This document shows positions 1-8,263 of a stretch of 13,267 nucleotides of DNA, piece by piece. Within the stretch, counting starts at the first letter, position 1. The number at the start of each line of letters is the position of its first letter. Position numbers and translations under genes: made by a program. The notes below the pieces were generated by a model. The model did not search any database and was not told the DNA's origin. It saw nothing but the letters and a program-made list of their open reading frames with translations. Source of the DNA: Coleofasciculus sp. S288. GTDB lineage: Bacteria > Cyanobacteriota > Cyanobacteriia > Cyanobacteriales > Coleofasciculaceae. The stretch lies in assembly GCA_020216575.1 (NCBI GenBank), contig JAIUYC010000011.1:1-13267 (forward strand). Reading direction: 5' to 3'.

Positions 1-168
1 AGCGAGATTGGCTTCCTCCTGAGATAAACGACCTAGATAAACCAGAAGCGTAATTTGACTGCTATCAGGATGAGTGGCGATCGCTGATATTACTCTCTCC
101 AAGTCGGAGTCAAGAGACTGTCCTGAGTCAGACCAATCCGGAAAAATAATTAAATTTATTTCTCCTAA
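1..168 (-). repeat. Direct repeat copy A: shared domain at end of GT-A gene
   Basis: Copy A aligns to positions 1351-1518 with a constant offset of 1350 bp and no indels over about 168 bp. The same 8-bp HIP1 palindrome sits at matching positions (77-84 and 1427-1434). The offset is a multiple of three, and both copies are read in the same frame on the minus strand. It encodes PLKLGEINLIIFPDWS, AIATHPD and TLLV. Copy A continues beyond the left edge. Confidence 0.85.
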
Positions 169-1083
169 CTTTAAAGGTAAAGCAACATACTTTATCATAC
201 TTTTGCCTTGCTGATAATTTTCATTAGTTTTATCTCTCGAATCAAAAGTATTAATTCCCCACAATTTGATATCTCTTATTTTTTCTTTATCTCCTGTAAA
301 GTAATCTTGGATATATTGTTTTGCATATCCTTGTAAGTGGAGAGCATTGAATCTAATTTTTTTTCCTAACTCAAGATGCATGCAAAATGGCTTGTTATCT
401 ATAAATTGAATATTTTTTCTGGCATTCGACATTTCAAAGCCTTCTGAATAATTAATATTATTGTCATAGGTTGAGTTATTAAGGATTAGAGATAAATCAC
501 CAATCCGGTTAGGATCTAAATCGCGAAAAGATCGGAAGGCAACCATATCACATATAGCGCCTATTTTATTTTTAATACGATCCTGGAATTCTAGCTCCAG
601 TGCCTTAAACTTGACAGAATTCGTATAAAGCTCGACTAAAAAACTACAAAATTCTCTCAAATTTTTTAAACTATTAACAAAAACGCAGTGAGGATTCCAT
701 TTTTGATACAAGGCCAAATCAAAATCAGCGAACTTTTTTTGTTCTTCTTCTATATCGGCATATAACATTACATCAGAATCCATGCAAAAGCACTTTTCTA
801 TTCCTTTTGTTTTCATAAACTGTTTTAAGACAAACCATCTTTGGAAGCAAAAAAGTTCATAGCTAAAGGAATTATGACTGCGATGTTTGTATATCTTTTG
901 AAAGGTCAGAGCTTCCTGAAAATAATTACCAATTTCTTCATGCTCAATAAAGTTATAGTGTTTGCTAGTATAGTCTCCAATTAAAATGATATTAGAGTGA
1001 GGGTTAAATTCTCTTGCCTGAGCCAAAATCCATCTTAAATGTTCGCGCTCAGCTAGATGTATGATAATAATAGGAATGGACAT
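1..1083 (-). CDS. GT-A-like glycosyltransferase with unnamed C-terminal domain (3' end cut off)
   Basis: Reading the minus strand from the ATG at 1083 gives 361 codons without a stop up to the left edge, so the C-terminus is missing. The start MSIPIIIIHLAER resembles the first strand of a GT-A nucleotide-sugar fold, and MDSDVML at residues 101-107 is a good DXD metal/nucleotide-binding motif after a hydrophobic strand (KCFC). Together these suggest a glycosyltransferase; sugar and acceptor are unknown. From about residue 303 (PLKLGEINLIIFPDWS) to the edge the protein matches the C-terminal domain of the gene upstream in the same cluster. A modest ribosome site (AAGAG) lies about five bases before the ATG. 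It is the third gene of the minus-strand cluster, 69 bp after the GT4 gene. The GT part is about 30-35% GC, while the shared domain is about 45%, which suggests a fused or imported module. GT assignment is likely, family unassigned. Confidence 0.8.
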   Translation of the reverse strand, partial: MSIPIIIIHLAEREHLRWILAQAREFNPHSNIILIGDYTSKHYNFIEHEEIGNYFQEALTFQKIYKHRSHNSFSYELFCFQRWFVLKQFMKTKGIEKCFCMDSDVMLYADIEEEQKKFADFDLALYQKWNPHCVFVNSLKNLREFCSFLVELYTNSVKFKALELEFQDRIKNKIGAICDMVAFRSFRDLDPNRIGDLSLILNNSTYDNNINYSEGFEMSNARKNIQFIDNKPFCMHLELGKKIRFNALHLQGYAKQYIQDYFTGDKEKIRDIKLWGINTFDSRDKTNENYQQGKSMIKYVALPLKLGEINLIIFPDWSDSGQSLDSDLERVISAIATHPDSSQITLLVYLGRLSQEEANLA

Positions 1084-1152
1084 AATTCTCTTGGTAAATT
1101 GCTATCGTGCTTGTCCTACCCAAATCTGTAAAGTATTTACAAGACCATCGGA

Positions 1153-3117
1153 TTAATAGGTGGGAAGAGTTTCAGCTCTAGCTTGTGCGATCGCCTGTTG
1201 ATTTTCGTGTTCTAAAATAATTCGAGCTTGGAGGCGGGGTAACAGCGCCTTCCACTGCATTTCACTGAGGTTCCCCAGCAATGAAATTTCTAATCCCTCA
1301 GCAACATCTACATCCTCTTCCATTAGCAGATTCATCACCACGCCTGATATAGCCAGTTCAGCATCTTCGTCAGAAATTGTGCTGGTGTCTACTAACAAAG
1401 TTAAGCGATCGCGATCGGGGTGAGTTGCGATCGCTCGGATAATACTAGCCAGTTCCTGAGATAGAGTATCTTCAGACAAGCTCCAATCGGGGAAAATAAT
1501 TAGGTTGATATCTCTTAACTTGAGCGGATCGAGGTCAATAGACTCCCCTGATGCAGATTCTATACTCTTCAGCATCTCCTGCGCGGCGGCAAAATCTGGC
1601 ACGGCTTGCACAACGGTACGTAAAGCCTTTTCCGCCAAAGCAAAATCGTTGTTGTTTGTTGCCGCCTGCGCTAAGTACCACGATACCCGCCAGTGGTCTA
1701 AACCAAGATTGAGTGCAGCGAGCCATTCCGAAACAGCTTCAGCATATCGTCCCTGATACTGTCGCACTAATCCTGACCATAACCTTAAGTAACTATCATT
1801 TGGGTAATACTCTCGGTATTGCACGATTCCACCCTCTCCCATTGAGAGCAAGATAGATGAGGTAGCAATTTTTTGCTCGGCTTCAAAGAGTTCTTGAATG
1901 TTTTGGGAGGTCAGGCTGACTGTAAATTCAGGTGCTGTATTTCCTAGGGATTTAGCAAACACTTCTGCCCCAGAATATTCTTCTGGTTGCCCAGTCAAAT
2001 CCTGAAGTGAAACAGGCTGGTACAGTAAACTCGATTCGGTATCAATGCCCCATTCTCGCGTGCGCTTGGGTAATTTTATCAAACGTTCATAAATTGGATT
2101 GATCTGCTTGGCGGCATTTTCAGCGCCAAAAATTTGTTGGGCATAGTCTTTGGCATTACGCCCTAACCTAGCTCGTTCTTCTGGATGATGATACAGATAC
2201 TCGATCGCTTGCTTATATTCCAATTCGCTGCAAACTATTAGCCCTGTAAAATTATCGATAACTAACCGTTTGACTCCACCATAAGGGAATACCACGGGCG
2301 GAACTCCGCCATACATCACTTCCTGTAAATTTAGCTCAGAAGCCGCATACGTATCTTCACACAAGGGGTAACCATAAACATCCAGAATTTCAATAACGGA
2401 TTTTATATCTTCGACAGGGCCGCGAAAGTCAAATCTCTCAGCGACACCGAGTTCTTGGGCTTGCTGTTGTAAATAGTTTTGTATGCCGCCACCACACACA
2501 ATAAATTGCACATTGGGAATAGTAACCTGGCCGCTCATCGGCACATAATTCGGGTACATTTTGGCAAAACTAACATGACCGATGAAGCCAACATTAAACG
2601 TATCGTGAGGTTTGGGCTGTATATCGGCAACTCGCTCAAAGTCTGCTGCCCCATAAACCATCCCCGTTTTTTTCAATCTCACTTCGGCAGGCAAATTTTG
2701 AAAGACTGGATGTTCGTAAGTGTAGGGACTGCAAGCGAGGGCAAAATCCGAGTAGTCAACCAACTCCTTGGTGAGGATTTGCGGGGGTTTATCGCCAGCG
2801 ACGTGGAACCAAATTAGCAGGCGCATTGCTGGGAGTTCTGATTGCAGAAACTCGTACATCTGAGGATTATTCCAAAAATGGAGATGTACGATATCTGCAT
2901 TTTCTAGTTCATGGAGTATAGCCTCTGTGTCGTTTGCGATCGCCACACTCAGTCCTGCTTCTTCTGCCATGGCGATCGCACCCGGATCGACAGCCCCCAG
3001 AGAAACGACACGATGTTGGAAACTGCCTAGTTTGGATGAGTATTTTGCTGTTGCAATCAGGGCACGACCAGAACCACCCCGGTAAAACCCTTGAATGACG
3101 TGAAGGATTTTAATCAT
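1153..3117 (-). CDS. GT4 glycosyltransferase with TPR segment and unnamed C-terminal domain
   Basis: The 654-residue product probably transfers a sugar from an activated donor to a glycan, in the cytoplasm or at the inner membrane face. Residues 1-345 form a GT-B fold of family 4: MIKILHVIQGFYRGGSG opens the N-terminal Rossmann half, VHLHFWN (77-83) and VGFIGHVSFAK (176-186) follow, and ASELNLQEVMYGGVPPVVF (259-277) is the donor-binding E-x-E type region, continuing into DNFTGLIV (288-295). Residues about 440-515 contain TPR-like helices (SGLVRQYQGRYAEAV; AEKALRTVVQAVPDFA). Residues about 530-640 are the domain shared with the next gene downstream, beginning PLKLRDINLIIFPDWS. The ATG lies 15 bp after the stop of the large upstream gene, so the two are almost certainly one transcript. 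GC content is ordinary for the window. Donor and acceptor cannot be told. Confidence 0.9.
   Translation of the reverse strand: MIKILHVIQGFYRGGSGRALIATAKYSSKLGSFQHRVVSLGAVDPGAIAMAEEAGLSVAIANDTEAILHELENADIVHLHFWNNPQMYEFLQSELPAMRLLIWFHVAGDKPPQILTKELVDYSDFALACSPYTYEHPVFQNLPAEVRLKKTGMVYGAADFERVADIQPKPHDTFNVGFIGHVSFAKMYPNYVPMSGQVTIPNVQFIVCGGGIQNYLQQQAQELGVAERFDFRGPVEDIKSVIEILDVYGYPLCEDTYAASELNLQEVMYGGVPPVVFPYGGVKRLVIDNFTGLIVCSELEYKQAIEYLYHHPEERARLGRNAKDYAQQIFGAENAAKQINPIYERLIKLPKRTREWGIDTESSLLYQPVSLQDLTGQPEEYSGAEVFAKSLGNTAPEFTVSLTSQNIQELFEAEQKIATSSILLSMGEGGIVQYREYYPNDSYLRLWSGLVRQYQGRYAEAVSEWLAALNLGLDHWRVSWYLAQAATNNNDFALAEKALRTVVQAVPDFAAAQEMLKSIESASGESIDLDPLKLRDINLIIFPDWSLSEDTLSQELASIIRAIATHPDRDRLTLLVDTSTISDEDAELAISGVVMNLLMEEDVDVAEGLEISLLGNLSEMQWKALLPRLQARIILEHENQQAIAQARAETLPTY
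1351..1518 (-). repeat. Direct repeat copy B: shared domain within GT4 gene
   Basis: This is the internal copy of the repeat described at 1-168. In this gene the domain continues past the repeat to the stop at 1153, through GVVMNLLMEEDVDVAEG, ISLLGNLSEMQW and ALLPRLQARIILEHENQQ. That gives a full domain of roughly 110 residues with alternating strand and helix character. I do not recognise it as a named family. Confidence 0.85.
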
Positions 3118-3132
3118 TATCCGTCTTTCGGC

Positions 3133-6100
3133 TTAGCTTTGAGGTTTGCGATATGCCCTGATTGTAGAAAACACCCCCGGAATAATGGGCAAATATGCCT
3201 GGGTTTGAGTGGGATCGGTTGGATACAACAAGGGAAGATCGAGAACCTCACAGTGATAGGTATTCTCCATCAATTCTTGACACGCTTGCCGGATGCCTGG
3301 TTCGTTACCTGCATGGTGGAATAGTATCGCTTCCCGATTCTCATCATTGAGTGGCGGCAAATAATCGTGAAACATCATGATGCCTCCCGGTGCCAAGAGA
3401 GGAAAATAGTTAATAATGTCTTGGCGCACGCCTTCGTAAGTATGGTCGCCATCCACAAAGATAAATACGGGTAGTCTGCTGTCTTGCTCGAATACCTGCT
3501 GCAATTGAGGCACAGCTTGATGAGAAAACATGCGTAAGTGGGTTACGTCCCCTTGAAGATGGTTGAGAACGTCATAAAATTGCGGATGTCCTCCAGGTTC
3601 GATCGCAAATCCCTGCAACTGAGGGACAATTCTTTTTAAGGCTGTGCAGGTTAAAAATAGGGAACTTCCAGCAAAAGACCCAATCTCGACAAAGCGCAAA
3701 GGAGATGATGTTTCCGGCAGCAATTCCCGCAGGACATAGTACAGTTGGAATCGTTCGTTAGGCGACATTTGACTTTGAATTCCACAAGCTACTGGGTCAT
3801 CCTCAGCAAACTCAGCCACTAACATCAGGTCTAAGTCAGAATTTATTGGAAACTGGTTGGGGCAGGAGAACCATACACCTGTATCGTCGATTGGGTTAAT
3901 GTCAAACTCGATTTGCTGCGATGCCTCAAACTCCTGAACCGCTTGACGGCACTCTTCATAGTTATCAATTTGGATAAAGCCATCATTCACCACGCGGTCA
4001 TAGAGATGATGCAAAATTGTTGATGTTGACTCAGTAGCATGGCGATCAATGTGCAACAGTCCAATCATCCCCACAGTATTCCGCACTTGAGGCAATATCT
4101 CCTGAAAAGAACCTTTGATGGTGAAAACAATCTCGGAAACACCCAGTTTTGAGCAAATATCTGGCAAACTCGCTTCTCTTTCAGTTGGGCTGAGTCTCTC
4201 TTCCAAAGCATAGACCCAACGAGATTGCTGAGTGTAGCGTTTGATCACTGCTGCCATGAATGCGATCGCACCGCTATCGGCAACACCGCAGTCAATACAA
4301 TTACCGGGAATGTTTTCTATACAAACTTGTTTTACCAGTGAAAAAAGTGAATAGAGATGAGCTTCGCTCAACTGAGTATGGGGGCGGACTACTTGGAGTA
4401 ATTCCTGGAACTCAGTATCGGCGTTAATCCGATTTTGCGCTTCGTTGACTAAAATTTGCGGCTTTTGTGAAGCAGTAGTTTGAATTTTTCTCAAGAAACC
4501 GTTGGTTCCCCAGGTGACGTTATAGCCAAAAAAGTCACAATACTCGCCATCAATTTCATACTCCCCTCGATGCTCTGCCAAAAATGCCTTTAATGCCTGA
4601 TGGGGTCCGCTGCGGTGAGCGGAGTCTTGGACAATATCCGAAATAATGCCATCCTCAATAATGATATATTCGCCTTCTTTCAGATAGGGGTGAAAAAAAT
4701 CTAAAACCGCTTTACTGATTTCATAGGTGTGAGCAGCATCTTCAATAATCAGCCAGGGGCGAGGTAATGAATTGAGAAATTCTGCTGAAAATGTCTCGTG
4801 TAACGCCTCTCCATCCCCTTCTAGAAAGGTAACGCGAGGGTGAGATACCTGGGTAACTTTGACGATATCAACCGAATAAACCCGCCCATCAATCCCAAAA
4901 TTGTCCAGCAAGTCGCCAAACCATAAGGCACTCCCCCCACTTTTAGAACCAATTTCAATAATGGTGCGTGGCTTAACGTTCCAAATCAGCAGGGGATATA
5001 AGGCAAAGTCAAAGGGATTCTTAATCATCGGAACGCCCCGGTAAGAGTAGTTATGGGTAGCGTTCTGAATGGACATCATGAAATCATAAGGAATGGTTGT
5101 TCCCCAAGGACGCTGATCGGTTGGAATTTTTGGCGGTTTGGGTTTAATCAGGGCTTTGGTTAAATACTCAACTTGCGATCGCGCCTCCGCATGAGAAGGA
5201 TTATTGGCCAATTCCTGCTTAGCCGCTTCTAGCGCTTCTTCATGCCGTCCGACTGCATTCAGGCAGATGGTGCGGACATAGTGCATTCCTGGTACAAAAA
5301 CACCCAGAGAAGCAGCTTTTTCTGCCAAGCGCAGCGCCTCCACCTTTTTCCCTGTGCGGAGCAACTCCAACGCTTGTTGGAGCATTGCTTGCACGTCTCG
5401 TTCTGAGGTGGTGCATAATTCGGATAACAGGTGCTTGCCCTTTTTGTGATTCGGTACGGCGGCAAGTAAGCGATTCAGCGACTCAACCGCCTCAGAAGTA
5501 TGTCCGAGTCGCGCTTGAGCAATGGCTTTGCCGTAATTGAGTTCTGGCGTGTTGGATGAGGATGCGATCGCCTTTTCCAAAAGGCTCAATGCCTCGATAT
5601 TATTATTGGCGTTGAGGTGTGTGATCGCTTGCTGAATCACCCAATCATTAGTTACCGTCTGAGCTGCCTTTGAACTACCGCTAAACATCATTTTTTCTGT
5701 AAGATTATCAGCTTGGATATCGCGAGTTACCAAAGGCGGATGCCGAAGCGGAAAACTCATCGCTTCTGTAGGCAAATTTGCAAATTGGCTTTCGCCTTTA
5801 GTGTGGGTTGCTTCTGGACCAAAACCAATATTAGAAACTAAATTGATGTTCGGAAGAATGCTCAAGCCGTTATGGTTCCAGCAGGTAAATGTCCAAGCAA
5901 AATCCCACGTATCAAACCCCTCAAAGCCACTTTGAAAAATCCTTGACCAATGCGCAACCGCCTGATGGTCTTGTAGGATGTTCTCAAGTAGATTGCTATC
6001 TCTAAATTTTGGCCACCGTTTCATCTCCAGTTCGTACAGTTGCCATGCTCTTCGCCAACTTGCCCAACCCCATATATGGTTGTAGATGGAGAAGTAGTAG

Positions 6101-7464
6101 CTATATTCTGTACGTTTTTGTCCCAACTGAAAATTATTCCCTGAAATCGCCATTACCCGGTCGTCATGACGATATCGCTCTAGCAATTCCTCACAGAAGC
6201 GAAAGAATGTAGGATGGGGAAGGCAGTCATCTTCAAGAACAATTGCTTCCTCAACTAGCTCGAACACCCAGTTCAACCCGCTAGAAACCCGTTTTCTACA
6301 GCCTAAATTGATATCTGAATAATTCGTCAGAACTTCACAATCCCAGTCAACATGATCGATAATGGCTCGTGCTGCTGCACATTTTTCAGCTTCTCCCGGT
6401 CGGTCTGCACGCGGGCCATCAGCAACTACAAGCAACTTAGGAGGTTTTGCTTGACGGATTGCCTCAAATACTTTCGCTGTAGTATCGGGTCGCTTGAAGA
6501 TCATCAAACAAACGGGAGTTTTTAAGTGCCATTTAGTCGGGTTTTCTAGTAAAGAAGTGCCTTGACTAGTTGAGGATTGGGCTGAAGCTGGACGACTTTC
6601 ATACTTAGACTTTATTTCTTGAGGTGTAGGATTAATAATTTGAAAACATGACTTGCCCAAGCAAGATTGCTTCTCGCTTGGCAGTTCTAAACTCGACAAA
6701 AAATTGTCATTCTTAAAGAAAATAGACGTACAGTTTTTATAAGTATAGGAAGGGATAAGCCCATAAAAATCGATTCGCTTAAACCCTTTTGAACCCAAGA
6801 GGACTATTCCTTCGTTATGCCTTCTATCATCGGTATTATCAAAAACTATTAAACCATCATCCTTTAACCGACTAATTCCATATTCAACACATTTATTCCT
6901 ATTAATTCCATCTATTACAATAACATCAAAGTATTTTTCTGGATATTCAATAATTTTAGCAGCATATTGATGTTCTTCTTCAATTAAATAGAGTTCTACA
7001 TTAAAGGGTTGGCTTTCCCGAATGTAGCTAAACCAATTTGCATCATTTTCAACAGACACAACCTCCAACGCTCTTTCAGCAAACCAGAGAGTGGAGTTCC
7101 CGCTACCAAATTCAAATACTCGGAAATTTTTGCTTATCTTATTTTCAAGAAACTCTATAGCAGGGTAGGTATACCATGGCACAGGCTTGAATTCAGCATT
7201 TACAGGTTTTCCCATCCTTAAAGAATTGATCCATCCAGCTGATTCCAGATAGTTGATTCCTTCAGGTAAATGGGCAGAAACTTCCATCCAATCCACAGAC
7301 AAAATAATACTGTGTGCTAGAGTTATGCCAAGACCCGAAACAGCTAGTTCTGGATGTTCTGCAATAACAGTTCTATAGAGTTCTGCGGCTTCCCTAAATC
7401 TTCCTTGATTCCAAAAAAGTTGTGCTCTTTCTAGTTTGTCTAATTCTCGATTTATTCCAGACAT
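3133..7464 (-). CDS. Giant multi-domain methyltransferase / glycosyltransferase / TPR protein
   Basis: This 1443-residue protein has at least five enzyme folds. A short TPR-like stretch (about 8-40) leads into methyltransferase 1 (about 98-260; FEFGSGNST near 118, VIDG near 184, DGLIVFDN near 204). A GT-A glycosyltransferase follows (about 316-560; PVCLMIFKRPDTT, VLEDDCLPHP near 410 as the metal site), of the type often labelled HlpA-like. A TPR linker spans about 605-770. A CmcI-like methyltransferase lies at about 786-995 (IIEIGSKSGGSALWF, IIEDAAHTYE, YIIIEDG). A TylF-like methyltransferase lies at about 1030-1205 (CIDCGVADSG, LLHID, IQIDNYE). A fourth methyltransferase lies at about 1235-1405 (FVEIGSFAGSS, IFVDGDHTYEGV, PGGIMMFHDY). 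CmcI- and TylF-like domains often O-methylate sugars, so sugar transfer plus methylation is inferred. The ATG at 7464 is preferred over TTG at 7467 because AGGA lies seven bases upstream. It is probably the first gene of the cluster. The first methyltransferase region is AT-rich. Confidence 0.9.
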   Translation of the reverse strand: MSGINRELDKLERAQLFWNQGRFREAAELYRTVIAEHPELAVSGLGITLAHSIILSVDWMEVSAHLPEGINYLESAGWINSLRMGKPVNAEFKPVPWYTYPAIEFLENKISKNFRVFEFGSGNSTLWFAERALEVVSVENDANWFSYIRESQPFNVELYLIEEEHQYAAKIIEYPEKYFDVIVIDGINRNKCVEYGISRLKDDGLIVFDNTDDRRHNEGIVLLGSKGFKRIDFYGLIPSYTYKNCTSIFFKNDNFLSSLELPSEKQSCLGKSCFQIINPTPQEIKSKYESRPASAQSSTSQGTSLLENPTKWHLKTPVCLMIFKRPDTTAKVFEAIRQAKPPKLLVVADGPRADRPGEAEKCAAARAIIDHVDWDCEVLTNYSDINLGCRKRVSSGLNWVFELVEEAIVLEDDCLPHPTFFRFCEELLERYRHDDRVMAISGNNFQLGQKRTEYSYYFSIYNHIWGWASWRRAWQLYELEMKRWPKFRDSNLLENILQDHQAVAHWSRIFQSGFEGFDTWDFAWTFTCWNHNGLSILPNINLVSNIGFGPEATHTKGESQFANLPTEAMSFPLRHPPLVTRDIQADNLTEKMMFSGSSKAAQTVTNDWVIQQAITHLNANNNIEALSLLEKAIASSSNTPELNYGKAIAQARLGHTSEAVESLNRLLAAVPNHKKGKHLLSELCTTSERDVQAMLQQALELLRTGKKVEALRLAEKAASLGVFVPGMHYVRTICLNAVGRHEEALEAAKQELANNPSHAEARSQVEYLTKALIKPKPPKIPTDQRPWGTTIPYDFMMSIQNATHNYSYRGVPMIKNPFDFALYPLLIWNVKPRTIIEIGSKSGGSALWFGDLLDNFGIDGRVYSVDIVKVTQVSHPRVTFLEGDGEALHETFSAEFLNSLPRPWLIIEDAAHTYEISKAVLDFFHPYLKEGEYIIIEDGIISDIVQDSAHRSGPHQALKAFLAEHRGEYEIDGEYCDFFGYNVTWGTNGFLRKIQTTASQKPQILVNEAQNRINADTEFQELLQVVRPHTQLSEAHLYSLFSLVKQVCIENIPGNCIDCGVADSGAIAFMAAVIKRYTQQSRWVYALEERLSPTEREASLPDICSKLGVSEIVFTIKGSFQEILPQVRNTVGMIGLLHIDRHATESTSTILHHLYDRVVNDGFIQIDNYEECRQAVQEFEASQQIEFDINPIDDTGVWFSCPNQFPINSDLDLMLVAEFAEDDPVACGIQSQMSPNERFQLYYVLRELLPETSSPLRFVEIGSFAGSSLFLTCTALKRIVPQLQGFAIEPGGHPQFYDVLNHLQGDVTHLRMFSHQAVPQLQQVFEQDSRLPVFIFVDGDHTYEGVRQDIINYFPLLAPGGIMMFHDYLPPLNDENREAILFHHAGNEPGIRQACQELMENTYHCEVLDLPLLYPTDPTQTQAYLPIIPGVFSTIRAYRKPQS

Positions 7465-7471
7465 CAAGCTA

Positions 7472-7475
7472 TCCT
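7472..7475 (-). promoter_or_regulatory. Ribosome binding site deciding the start of the large methyltransferase/glycosyltransferase gene
   Basis: On the minus strand AGGA stands seven bases before the ATG at 7464. It would be only four bases from the alternative TTG at 7467, which makes ATG the better start. Confidence 0.55.
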
Positions 7476-7613
7476 AAGTGTTCCTTGAGAAATTTATGAA
7501 TAGTTTTTTAGTACTCAACAGACGGATGAGAAGAATAAGGGAGATAAAGTCAAATTTTGCTTGACCTTATTAGAGCCTATATTCAGTAAATCTTTTACTC
7601 CTTGGTTGCCACT

Positions 7614-8024
7614 TTATTTACTAGAGGTTTCAGGGCGATCGCTCGCCTCACCGCCGTTACCTGTCCGCTGCTTTATCTCAGCTAACAGAGCTTTGTAATC
7701 TGCCCGATCAGGATTTAGCTTAACCAACTTCTCCATCGGTTCGACAGCTCCCTCTAAATCATTCATCTGGAGTCGAGCTTGCACCAGTCCTTCCAGCGCT
7801 GCTTGATTATCTGGCTCCCGTTGTAAGACTACTTCATAACCCCGTTCTTGGGCTTCTAGTTGCGAATTTATTACAGCTGCTGCTGTTGCGGGATTGTCTT
7901 TTGGTTCTTGGAAGGCGCTAGTATACAGCCCAACCATTCCAATCACTGTAGAGCCAGCAAAAGCGATGCCAGACAAGATGATGAGAATTCGCTGAATGGG
8001 TTTCGGGGATGTATTCTGCTCCAT
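7614..8024 (-). CDS. Small membrane-anchored TPR protein
   Basis: The 136-residue product has a short polar N-terminus and one hydrophobic segment at about 11-34 (ILIILSGIAFAGSTVIGMVGLY), probably an N-terminal membrane anchor. The rest is soluble and contains about two TPR units (about 57-90 with GYEVVLQREPDNQAALEGL, and about 91-122 with AVEPMEKLVKLNPDRADYKAL). The tail is polar and low in complexity (GNGGEASDRPETSSK). TPR proteins of this form usually act as protein-protein scaffolds; the partner is unknown. A purine-rich AGAGAAG precedes the ATG at a suitable distance. It lies 146 bp upstream of the glycan gene cluster on the same strand, so co-transcription is possible but not shown. It is divergent from the plus-strand gene at 8264. 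Confidence 0.85.
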   Translation of the reverse strand: MEQNTSPKPIQRILIILSGIAFAGSTVIGMVGLYTSAFQEPKDNPATAAAVINSQLEAQERGYEVVLQREPDNQAALEGLVQARLQMNDLEGAVEPMEKLVKLNPDRADYKALLAEIKQRTGNGGEASDRPETSSK

Positions 8025-8263
8025 GTTCTTCTCTAAACTTATGTCAAGTTGTTGGTTAATGAGCTTTGCTGCTTTCTAGATAGCTGAGGCTTCGTGAAAC
8101 AGCTAGTTTTAAGTTACCCAGTCCATTGCATTTAGCGATCGCCCCCTCTCAAACTTTTCCCCAAGTAGCTAGGTAGGCGCTAACATGAGCGAGAGGTGTG
8201 ATGCTAGCCGTGCGATCGCGCCTCGCTGAACACTTGACTGCTCAGTAGTCGAGCCATGCGTGT

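Noticed and set aside
1127..1141. Palindrome TGTAAA-GTA-TTTACA between the GT4 and GT-A genes
   Set aside because: AT-only apart from one pair per arm, no U-tract; it could not stop transcription and matches no known operator.
2479..2817. A 112-codon plus-strand frame
   Set aside because: It lies wholly opposite the GT4 catalytic domain, whose motifs are unambiguous.
7546..7568. Inverted repeat AAAGTCAA / TTGACCTT as a terminator after the small TPR gene
   Set aside because: The stem is AT-rich with one wobble and no U-tract follows on either strand, so it is too weak to call.
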